DNA of 64,000 nt, taken from Acidobacteriaceae bacterium (GTDB lineage Bacteria; Acidobacteriota; Terriglobia; Terriglobales; Acidobacteriaceae). Every line of letters begins with the position of its first letter. Within the stretch, counting starts at the first letter, position 1. Location: the NCBI GenBank assembly GCA_903642225.1, contig CAHJWI010000022.1:1-64000 (forward strand), in the 5' to 3' direction. Below are positions 53,477 to 60,837 of the stretch, one piece after another. Under the pieces are notes generated by a model that saw only the letters and a program-made list of their open reading frames with translations, searched no databases and was not told the origin of the DNA. The position numbers and the translations under genes are program-made.

Positions 53477-55279
53477 TTGACACCCTCACCCTCACGCTAT
53501 CGCGCCCTGCTGTGTTTGCTTCTGGTGGTTGCATGCACTTTGGCAGCATGGCCCTTTGCGGAGACGGGACTTGATGACGACTTCTCGTATATCTTTTCGG
53601 CTCGTGCGCTGGCCCAGACGGGGCATGTTCACTATGCGGGCTGGGCAAGTGCGATGGTGGGTTGGCAACTCTTGCTGGGTGCGGCGTTCATCCGGATCTT
53701 TGGGTTCTCGTTCTCCGTGGCGCGGCTGCCATTGCTGCTGATCGCTGCGGTTACTGCGTTCGTGCTGCACCGGCTGCTTGTGCGCTCTGGGCTGTCTGCG
53801 AACAATGCGGTGTTGGCCACGCTTACGGTGATGCTGTCGCCCATGGCTTTGCCGCTTGCCTTCAGCTTCATGACGGATATGTCCGGTCTGTTCTGCACGG
53901 TGCTGTGCGCGTATTGCTGCGTACGCGCACTGCAGGCAGAGAGAAGCGGGCCGCTATTGACATGGCTGATCGTTGCCATGATCGGGACTGCTGTGGGTGG
54001 GACCGCGCGGCAGACGGTGTGGCTTTGCCTGCTTGCCATGGTGCCGAGCACGGCGTGGCTGTTGCGCGGCAGACGGCTGCCGCTGGTGTGGCTTGCGCCC
54101 GTGTGGGTGGGCAGTGGCGGCTTTGCGTTTGCCAGCATGCAATGGTTCTACCGGCAGAATTACTCTGTGCGCGAGCTGCCCATTGCAGCGTACATCGACC
54201 GCGACCTGGTGGTGCAGGTGGTCAGCAACCTGGCGCGTGCCGGCCTGCAGTGTTGCCTCTTGTTGCTACCGGTTCTTGTGGCGTTTGTGGCGGTGTTTCC
54301 CGTGCGTAGCCGTGTTGCGTGGCGGTGGGCGGCCGGTGTTGGTGTGCTGATGGCGGCACTATTTGGCTTCGCGGTGCATCGCGGGCAGGTGGCACTTTGG
54401 CTCCTGCCGTTTCATGAAGCGGGGAACTTCTTTTCTTCCGTAGGCGTCGTGGATCTGCGCGAGATCGGGATCCGTCCGCCTGGCTTGCCGGTGTGGTGCC
54501 AGCTGCTGCTGACGCTGGTGACGGTGACTGCGGTGGTTGCTACGGTCGCATTTGCGTTGGGCAACAGCAGGGGCATCGGGAGAACGGCGAAGCTCCAGGC
54601 TGCGGTGGTTTCGGTCCAACGAGGTGACGCGGACGAAGGATCCGATGGAGAGGGCAATCGCCCGCTGACCTGGAGGGAGCTGCTTCGGCTTTCAGTACCG
54701 TTTTGCATTGCGTATCTGGGCTTGGTAATGCACCGGGCCATCTTTGCTTTTGCGTATGACCGATACTTCCTGCCGGTGCTGCCATTTGCTGTGCTGTTGC
54801 TGGTGCGGGCATATCAGCAGCGCGTTGCCGCAGAGCTGCCGCGCATCTGCTATGCGGCATTGGCCATGTTCGCGATGCTGGCGGTCGCCACGCTGCACGA
54901 CACTTATGCCGACCGTCGTGCGCAGCTTGCCGCGGCGCAGCGGCTGTTGAACGCCGGTGTCCCCCGCACTGCTTTTTACGGCGGCTTTGAGTACGACGGC
55001 TGGACCCAGATAGAGCAGATGGGATGGATGAACGTAATTGCGATGCGGTGGCCGGACGGCGTGCACATGGACCGGCCAATCCCACGCAGCATGTCGGTGA
55101 AGCCGTGCGGGCAGATGTTTGCGCACCTGGTTCCTGCGATTAAGCCGCGGTATGGCATTTCGTTCGACGACAAGGCGTGTGACGGACCGAGCACGTTCAG
55201 CCCGGAGGTGTACAACACGTGGCTGCCGCCGTTTACGCGACAGCTGTGGATTCGCAGCGTGACCACGCCTGCGTTTTAG
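53477..55279 (+). CDS. GT39-like membrane glycosyltransferase (ArnT/PMT type)
   Basis: A 600-residue polytopic protein. It starts with TTG at 53477, supported by AAGGAA 6 bases upstream. About 11-12 spans. After the first span, 'ETGLDDDFSYIFSARALAQTG' has the acidic residues and position of the catalytic loop of GT39/GT-C enzymes using polyprenyl-phosphate sugars; 'DMSGLFCTVLCAYCCVRAL' and 'TARQTVWLCLLAMVP' are typical of the family's membrane bundle. The C-terminal portion (about 480-600) is a soluble domain with 'GVPRTAFYGGFEYDGWTQIEQMGW'. It probably adds a sugar to lipid, protein or polysaccharide on the outer face of the inner membrane. Confidence 0.85.
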   Translation: MTPSPSRYRALLCLLLVVACTLAAWPFAETGLDDDFSYIFSARALAQTGHVHYAGWASAMVGWQLLLGAAFIRIFGFSFSVARLPLLLIAAVTAFVLHRLLVRSGLSANNAVLATLTVMLSPMALPLAFSFMTDMSGLFCTVLCAYCCVRALQAERSGPLLTWLIVAMIGTAVGGTARQTVWLCLLAMVPSTAWLLRGRRLPLVWLAPVWVGSGGFAFASMQWFYRQNYSVRELPIAAYIDRDLVVQVVSNLARAGLQCCLLLLPVLVAFVAVFPVRSRVAWRWAAGVGVLMAALFGFAVHRGQVALWLLPFHEAGNFFSSVGVVDLREIGIRPPGLPVWCQLLLTLVTVTAVVATVAFALGNSRGIGRTAKLQAAVVSVQRGDADEGSDGEGNRPLTWRELLRLSVPFCIAYLGLVMHRAIFAFAYDRYFLPVLPFAVLLLVRAYQQRVAAELPRICYAALAMFAMLAVATLHDTYADRRAQLAAAQRLLNAGVPRTAFYGGFEYDGWTQIEQMGWMNVIAMRWPDGVHMDRPIPRSMSVKPCGQMFAHLVPAIKPRYGISFDDKACDGPSTFSPEVYNTWLPPFTRQLWIRSVTTPAF

Positions 55280-55281
55280 TG

Positions 55282-56202
55282 TCAGGCTGCTGTTCGCGGT
55301 GATCGAAGTGCGTGTGCGAGCGTGGCTGCAGCGGTGCGCCACAGCGTCGGTCTCCATGGGGCGCTGGTGAGGGAGGACAGGGCGAAGCGCAGTGCGATGC
55401 CGTGCTGCCGGCGGTGGCTGTAGCCCTGCGCCTGTTGCTGCAGTGCACCGGCAAGGGCGACGCGCCGAGCAGCCCATCCGCATCCGGGTTCGCCGTGGTG
55501 CTTGTCGATAAAGGTGCGTTGGGCTGCGAGCATGCGTGGAAGGTCGCCGGACATGGAGCTGGCCGAGGTACGATAAAGCGCCAGAATCTTTGGGATGAAA
55601 ACGACGCCGTAGTGCTGGGCGATGCGCAGCCAGAGATCACGGTCCTCGGTGGCGCGCAGGAGTTCGTCGAACATGCCGACCGTTCCGATGCACTGACGGC
55701 GGAAGGTGACGGTGGGGCAGGGAAACGCGACTGAGCGCGTATACAGGCGGGTCACTGTCTGCTGCGGTGTTTTTCCCAACCGGCTGGTGACGAAGGTGTC
55801 GATGACGGTGCCCTTCTCTGCGAAGCGGGAAACCCCGCCGTAGGACAGACCGACGGCAGGCGCGTTTTCCAGGCTACCCAAGGACTCTTCAAGTCGCGTA
55901 GGCAGCCACAGGTCATCCGCGTCCAGCAAAGCGATGAACGGCGAATCGGAACAGCGGATGCCGGTGTTGCGCGCAGCAGAGAGGCCACGGTTAGGCTGGT
56001 GGATGTAGGTGAGCCGACCTCGCAGGCAGTCCGCGTTGTCGTGCATGAACTGCCGGACCACCTCCCGCGTGCCATCGGTGGAGCCGTCATCGACCAACAG
56101 GATGCGCCAGTCTGGTTCCGTCTGCGCCAGAACGCTTTCAATGGTCCCGGGCAGAAAGTGCGCTGCGTTGTAGGCCGGGATCAGGATGTCGACTTTGCTC
56201 AT
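55282..56202 (-). CDS. GT2-family glycosyltransferase
   Basis: A 306-residue GT-A enzyme. I chose 56202 ('MSKVDILIPAYNAAHFLPG') as the start; the upstream 86 codons are not protein-like. 'VDDGSTDGTREVVRQF' and 'LLDADDLWLPTRLEESL' provide nucleotide-sugar and metal binding; 'ATEDRDLWLRIAQHYG' is the usual acceptor-side motif. It ends 2 bases from the convergent GT39-like gene stop. It is likely to act in exopolysaccharide or surface-glycan assembly. Confidence 0.92.
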   Translation of the reverse strand: MSKVDILIPAYNAAHFLPGTIESVLAQTEPDWRILLVDDGSTDGTREVVRQFMHDNADCLRGRLTYIHQPNRGLSAARNTGIRCSDSPFIALLDADDLWLPTRLEESLGSLENAPAVGLSYGGVSRFAEKGTVIDTFVTSRLGKTPQQTVTRLYTRSVAFPCPTVTFRRQCIGTVGMFDELLRATEDRDLWLRIAQHYGVVFIPKILALYRTSASSMSGDLPRMLAAQRTFIDKHHGEPGCGWAARRVALAGALQQQAQGYSHRRQHGIALRFALSSLTSAPWRPTLWRTAAATLAHALRSPRTAA

Positions 56203-56303
56203 GGCAGATGAACGCAATATTCCAAAGGAAAATTCGGGGTGCGGACGCATCGCTGGATGCTCTGCGGACCTCACCCGCTCCGAAAGATTGTAGAGCGTGT
56301 TCC

Positions 56304-56335
56304 GGTGAAGCGTCTGTGTTCTCTTTCGCTTCACC
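56304..56335. promoter_or_regulatory. Inverted repeat between divergent glycosyltransferase genes
   Basis: GGTGAAGCG and CGCTTCACC form a perfect 9-base inverted repeat separated by 14 bases in the 242-base gap between two divergent GT2 genes. It could be an operator for a shared regulator or the stem of a leader hairpin for the rightward gene. No T run follows, so it is not an ordinary terminator. Confidence 0.45.
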
Positions 56336-56444
56336 AAATTTGATTCGCTCCTGTTCACGTGCTTGTGCCGGGACGGTACCCTAGCTCTGTCGAGTGCTGG
56401 GGCCGTCGGTGTCGCTCTGGTTCTTGCGTGAAGGAGAGTCCTGC

Positions 56445-57425
56445 TTGCCGCAGCGTACAACGGTCTCTGTCGCCATGTGCACGTACAACGGCGCGAAGTT
56501 TATCGGGCAGCAGTTGGCCAGCATTGCCGCGCAGACAAGCCTGCCGGACGAGCTGGTGATTATCGACGATTGCTCCACGGACGATACTGTCGCCATCATT
56601 CGCCAGTTTGCCGCAGGCGCCCCGTTTGCTGTCCACCTGCATGTGAACGATCAGAATGTTGGCAGGTTAGCGAAAGGCATCACCCGTAACTTTGAAAAAG
56701 CGGCAGGCCTTTGTACGGGGGCGCTGATTGTGCCGTGCGACCAGGATGACATCTGGATGCCGCAGAAGGTGGAGCGCATGGCCGCGATTCTGCTGGGTGA
56801 CTCGGCCATCGGCGCGGTGTTCAGCGATGCTCAACTGGTGAGTGAGACGGGTGTGCCGAAGGGTGTTCTGCTGTCAGAGACGACGGGGCTGAATGCGCGG
56901 GAGCAGGCGCAACTGGCGCGCGGAGATGGGCTGCCGCTGGTGATGTCGATGACCAAGGTGTATGGGTCGTCGCTGATGTTTCGTGCGGCGCTGCTGGACA
57001 AGGTGTTGCCGGTGCCGCCGAACTGGTGGTTCGACGCGTGGGTGGCGTGCGTGGCGACGGTGTACATGCGGCTGGTGTTTACACCGGAAGAGCTCTTCAA
57101 GTACCGCATTCACCCGAACCAGAGCGTGAGTGCGTCGCTGCAGACGGTATCGCAGAAGGTGGATCGGTGGCGGAGTTCGGCGGAGGCGTACTGGAAGCAG
57201 TCTGAGCCGCCGCTGACGGACCTTGAGTTGCGGTTGGTAGGTGAGAACGACTCCCGCGTGGCACCGTCGTTGCGGTATGTTCAGGGACGCAAGAAGCTGC
57301 TGCGCTTCCGAGCCGGCATGCCAGCGAACCGGCTGGTGCGGTGGCTGACTATACTCCCGCACGCGCGGGAGTACTTTGCATATTTCAACGGGTGGCGGAG
57401 CCTGGTGAAGGATCTAACGGCATAA
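56445..57425 (+). CDS. GT2-family glycosyltransferase (rhamnosyltransferase-like)
   Basis: A 326-residue GT-A enzyme. I assign a TTG start at 56445 ('PQRTTVSVAMCTYNG'), preceded by a strong AAGGAGAG; a GTG at 56394 would be the longest frame. 'VAMCTYNGAKFIGQQLASIAAQT', 'IDDCSTDDTVAII', 'PCDQDDIWMPQKVE' and 'VFSDAQLV' are typical of rhamnosyl/galactosyl-transferase-like GT2 enzymes. The later 'WWFDAWVACVATVYMRLVFTPEELFKYRIHPNQSVS' fits too. It is transcribed divergently from the preceding GT2 and convergent with the acyltransferase. Confidence 0.93.
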   Translation: MPQRTTVSVAMCTYNGAKFIGQQLASIAAQTSLPDELVIIDDCSTDDTVAIIRQFAAGAPFAVHLHVNDQNVGRLAKGITRNFEKAAGLCTGALIVPCDQDDIWMPQKVERMAAILLGDSAIGAVFSDAQLVSETGVPKGVLLSETTGLNAREQAQLARGDGLPLVMSMTKVYGSSLMFRAALLDKVLPVPPNWWFDAWVACVATVYMRLVFTPEELFKYRIHPNQSVSASLQTVSQKVDRWRSSAEAYWKQSEPPLTDLELRLVGENDSRVAPSLRYVQGRKKLLRFRAGMPANRLVRWLTILPHAREYFAYFNGWRSLVKDLTA

Positions 57426-57442
57426 AGGTCGATATCGCAGGG

Positions 57443-58627
57443 CTAATGGGCAACCAGCGGTGCAGCGAGACTCCTGCGCAGCAGGACCGTTCGCAGCAGC
57501 AGGAACGGATGCTCCACCAAGCAGAAGGTGAGTAGCGAGAGCGCCGCGGACAGGCAGACCGCCAAGACTGTGACGAGCGGTGCTGCCCAAACCAGTGGGT
57601 GAGCATGCGATCCAAGTACAAGGCGAGTGAGCGGCTGAATCAGGTAGGGATGGTTCAGGTACATGCCAAACGAAAGCCGCGAACCGAGATAGAAGATGCG
57701 GCCACTCATCCACTGGCTATGGCCGTGAATACCCCACCAGACGACTGCGGCGAAGAAGATGGCGAGACCTGTGAAGTTGAGGGTCTCGCTTTGCAGCTTC
57801 CAGCACGCGCCAAAAGCCGCAGCACCAGCCGCAAATACGAGCCATGGCCGGGACAGCAGGCCGCGCCACGCGGGGGCACCAGGCAGGCGAGCGACGACGA
57901 CCAGGTTGGCCACAAGCAGGCCCGCGATAAGGCCGTCTGAGTGGGTGTGAAACGGGTAGTACAGGTGTCCGAAGGCAGCGGCGTTTTTAACGCGAAAGCC
58001 GCCGGCCATGTGGACGTACTGCGCGACGCGGACGGTGATCTCTGTGAGCCACACACCGAGGAGCATCCACCGGAACCAGCGAAGTGATCGCCGCCGGAAC
58101 AGCAGCAGGAGCACCGGAGCCAGCAGGTAAAACTGCTCCTCTGTGCTGAGCGACCAGCCGCCAAGGACCACCCCATGGCCTAGGTAGTTGACAAGGAAGA
58201 CGAGGTCCGTCCAGCCGTAGTGTTGCGCCGCGGCGAAGTGCGGCGTGGTGAAGATCACAACAGCGTAGGTGAAGAAGTAGAGCGGCCAGATGCGCAGGGT
58301 GCGCCGCAGCATGAAGTCACCGAGCGCGACCGTTCGGGTGCGTGCCAGCTCCTTCCATAACTGCGAGCCGATGAAGAAGCCGCTGAGCACGAAGAAGAGG
58401 TCAACACCCATCCAACCGTTAACCGTGAGCGGAAAGTTTGTGTAGCGGGTCGGCCCGTAGTCGGTGTCGAACGCTGCGGCTACGTGGTGATTGACCACCA
58501 GCAGGATAGCCAGGGTGCGCAAGCCATCGAGGAACGGAATGCGCTTGTCTGAGGGGATCTTGAGTTCGTTTAGTGCGCTTGCGAGGGTGTTGCGCACCCG
58601 GAGGGTTTGGTGGGAGAGCGTCGTCAA
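57443..58627 (-). CDS. Acyltransferase-3 family membrane O-acyltransferase
   Basis: A 394-residue protein with about ten membrane spans. 'RIPFLDGLRTLAILLVVNHHVAAAF' at about residues 29-53 gives the N-terminal histidine-containing motif of acyltransferase-3 proteins, and 'WMGVDLFFVLSGFFIGSQLWKEL' and 'FMLRRTLRIWPLYFF' are its other signatures. These enzymes O-acetylate or succinylate polysaccharides and lipids. Its start overlaps the stop of the beta-helix gene by ATGA (58624-58627), suggesting coupled expression with a secreted carbohydrate-related protein. Confidence 0.92.
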   Translation of the reverse strand: MTTLSHQTLRVRNTLASALNELKIPSDKRIPFLDGLRTLAILLVVNHHVAAAFDTDYGPTRYTNFPLTVNGWMGVDLFFVLSGFFIGSQLWKELARTRTVALGDFMLRRTLRIWPLYFFTYAVVIFTTPHFAAAQHYGWTDLVFLVNYLGHGVVLGGWSLSTEEQFYLLAPVLLLLFRRRSLRWFRWMLLGVWLTEITVRVAQYVHMAGGFRVKNAAAFGHLYYPFHTHSDGLIAGLLVANLVVVARLPGAPAWRGLLSRPWLVFAAGAAAFGACWKLQSETLNFTGLAIFFAAVVWWGIHGHSQWMSGRIFYLGSRLSFGMYLNHPYLIQPLTRLVLGSHAHPLVWAAPLVTVLAVCLSAALSLLTFCLVEHPFLLLRTVLLRRSLAAPLVAH

Positions 58628-60738
58628 ACCTCTCGGCCTCCGCGGCTGCTTGCCTTGCCGCTGGATCTGCCCAGCAGGAACAGGCCCGCGCCGGATGCGA
58701 TGGCGACCGTGCAGAGTGCCACCGGCCGCAGCAGATGCCGCAGGTGTGGCCGTGCACCATCGGGTAGGCCGTCTGTGGAGGCCTCCGGTGCTGTCTCGTC
58801 TTCGGGGGAGTAGATGTCATCGGCAGCATTAACGGTAAGGCTGGACAGCGGGCCGCCGCCGCCGCTGGTGCTGTCCCCCTGCGTGCTGTCGGTCAGGCCG
58901 CTCTTGGGAGACGGGCTGCCGGGTTCAAGAGCACCGCGAGCTGGTGCCGCAGGACGCGCTGTGCCGCTAAAATCCACCTGAATGCTTGGCAGTGTTGCCC
59001 CGGTGCTGACGGATGTGCCGCCTGGTATGGGACGCATGTCGCCGTACCCGTCCGCGTGAAAGCTTTCGTCGTGAAGTTTGGGGCTACCGCACACCGCACC
59101 GCGGTCGAAGCGTCCCATGGGGCACGGGTCCGTGGTGCGCTGGTGGTAGACCGTGTTGTTGCGGATTACGCTGCCGTGGTTGGTAAATGGGTGCGCCTGG
59201 CTGTTGTTGTAGACGGCGGTCGGGAGGCGGCCATCGCCGTCCTTGTTGCCGGTTGCCGCGCCATTCTGGAAGCCGAGGATGATGTTGTTCTGCAGACTGA
59301 GGCGCGCAGTTGCGTCGCAGGGGCCGAGGTAGGTATCGCACTCCAGGTCGACGGCTATGGTTCCCGCGGCATACACCGTGTTGTGTTCAAACCGGGTGAG
59401 GCTGCCGCGGCCTACGGTGAGGACGACGGCCTGGTCACCGGCGCGGCAGAAGTCGCTGAGGTGGGCGTTGAAGTCCTTGGGTGTGCCGGCGATCGGACGG
59501 GACATGGCGCGGCAGTTGCCGACAATAAGGTTGTTGACTGCCTGCCCGGCGGCGCCGCCGACTTTTATTTGCTGGCCCATGTTTCCGTAAGCGAGGGTTC
59601 TGGTGACGGTTATGGAGGAGCCGTTGCCGATGAGGTGAAGTGCGTCCAGGCCGTCCTGGGTGTTGTAGGCGACCTCACCCTGGTCGAAGTGGGCCTGCCA
59701 GCCTGGTTTGCTGGGGACGGTGGCCGTGCCGAAACCGTCGCCGTAGCCGCCGCTGTTCTGGTCTGCACACGCGGTGTACGGCAGAGGATCTCGAATGGGG
59801 TACTGCTCGGCGCAGCCGTTCCACTTAATCTCGTAGTGCTGGACGAGGAGGGAACCTGTGCCTGTGGTTCCATCGCCTGCATCCGCGTTCCAGCCGCCAC
59901 CGCCGTTGCCGATCAGGGATAGGTAAGAAAAGGCGCTGCCATCGCCGCTGGGGCCAAGCATGCCGAAAACCTGCATGCCGTGTACGCGGACGTCGGTGAG
60001 CGTGAGGTGGTCTGCCCTGGTGGACAGGCCGATGCCCTCTTTGCCCGTGTCCTGCCCGGTGCAGCTATCCCTGCACTGGCTTTTGTCGGAGATATCAAAG
60101 CACTGGAAGTCGATGTAGCTGGAGGAGAAATTGAAGGCGCTACCGACGCCGAAGCCTGCAATGATGGGCGTGCGCTGCGACTGCGCATGGCAGCTTTGCC
60201 AATTCTCGCCCAGTATGCGGGTGTGGGCGGCAGCGGTTCCCGCGGGTGGCGTGGGCGGGCCGGAATAGGGGTTGCCGCGCCAGCCGCGATAGCAGGCGTC
60301 TGTGCCGAGTTTGCTGTGGAACGCAGGGTCGCAGCCGTTGCCATCGTTGGAGTTCCAGCCCACGCGGTAGGGTGCTGTACCGGCGGCGATAGAGCCGCGC
60401 AGGATGTACGTGTCGCCGCCCTGGCCTACCCAACCGGCGGCGGGGAAGGTAGACGCCGGCGGCGCGTAGGCGTAGCTGCCGTCCTGCCATAAGAGGCGAA
60501 CATCGTTGAAGGCACAATGCTGGTTGACACCTGTACCGGGGTAGGCAGCGTCACCCAGGCCGTCGCATTGACCGGTGGGAACGTTTGAGGAGTGCCGCGT
60601 GCCGCCGTCAGGACGAACGTACCAGGTGGTGGCCGACATGGGCGGCGCGAGCAACAGCAGGAGCGATGCGCAGAGGCCGAGAAGGTATACCTCGCGTCCC
60701 GTACGCATCAGCTTCCGCCATATCTTTCGCGCAGACAT
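58624..60738 (-). CDS. Secreted right-handed beta-helix protein with C-terminal membrane anchor
   Basis: A 704-residue exported protein. Signal/anchor near residues 17-36 ('VYLLGLCASLLLLLAPPMSA'). From 'TTWYVRPDGGTRHSSNVPTG' on, a beta-helix-type region of about 500 residues: 'FNFSSSYIDFQCFDIS', 'DHLTLTDVRVHGMQVFGMLG', 'SFSYLSLIGNGGGGWNADAG'-type rungs, 'LTVGRGSLTRFEHNTVYAAG', 'RNNTVYHQ'. A Ser/Thr/Gly-rich spacer leads to a C-terminal hydrophobic span ('VALCTVAIASGAGLFLLG') and a basic tail. It is closely similar to the neighbouring 60838-63300 product across the beta-helix part, so the two are tandem paralogs. Parallel beta-helices often bind or cleave polysaccharide; I see no recognisable catalytic motif. 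Confidence 0.85.
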   Translation of the reverse strand: MSARKIWRKLMRTGREVYLLGLCASLLLLLAPPMSATTWYVRPDGGTRHSSNVPTGQCDGLGDAAYPGTGVNQHCAFNDVRLLWQDGSYAYAPPASTFPAAGWVGQGGDTYILRGSIAAGTAPYRVGWNSNDGNGCDPAFHSKLGTDACYRGWRGNPYSGPPTPPAGTAAAHTRILGENWQSCHAQSQRTPIIAGFGVGSAFNFSSSYIDFQCFDISDKSQCRDSCTGQDTGKEGIGLSTRADHLTLTDVRVHGMQVFGMLGPSGDGSAFSYLSLIGNGGGGWNADAGDGTTGTGSLLVQHYEIKWNGCAEQYPIRDPLPYTACADQNSGGYGDGFGTATVPSKPGWQAHFDQGEVAYNTQDGLDALHLIGNGSSITVTRTLAYGNMGQQIKVGGAAGQAVNNLIVGNCRAMSRPIAGTPKDFNAHLSDFCRAGDQAVVLTVGRGSLTRFEHNTVYAAGTIAVDLECDTYLGPCDATARLSLQNNIILGFQNGAATGNKDGDGRLPTAVYNNSQAHPFTNHGSVIRNNTVYHQRTTDPCPMGRFDRGAVCGSPKLHDESFHADGYGDMRPIPGGTSVSTGATLPSIQVDFSGTARPAAPARGALEPGSPSPKSGLTDSTQGDSTSGGGGPLSSLTVNAADDIYSPEDETAPEASTDGLPDGARPHLRHLLRPVALCTVAIASGAGLFLLGRSSGKASSRGGREV

Positions 60739-60837
60739 TCCTGCACTTTACCGCAAATGGATAGCGCTGATGCGCTGCTCCCGTGTGCATGGTGCTCGTT
60801 GCACTAGCTGGCTAGACCGCGAGCTTCAAGCCCGGAT

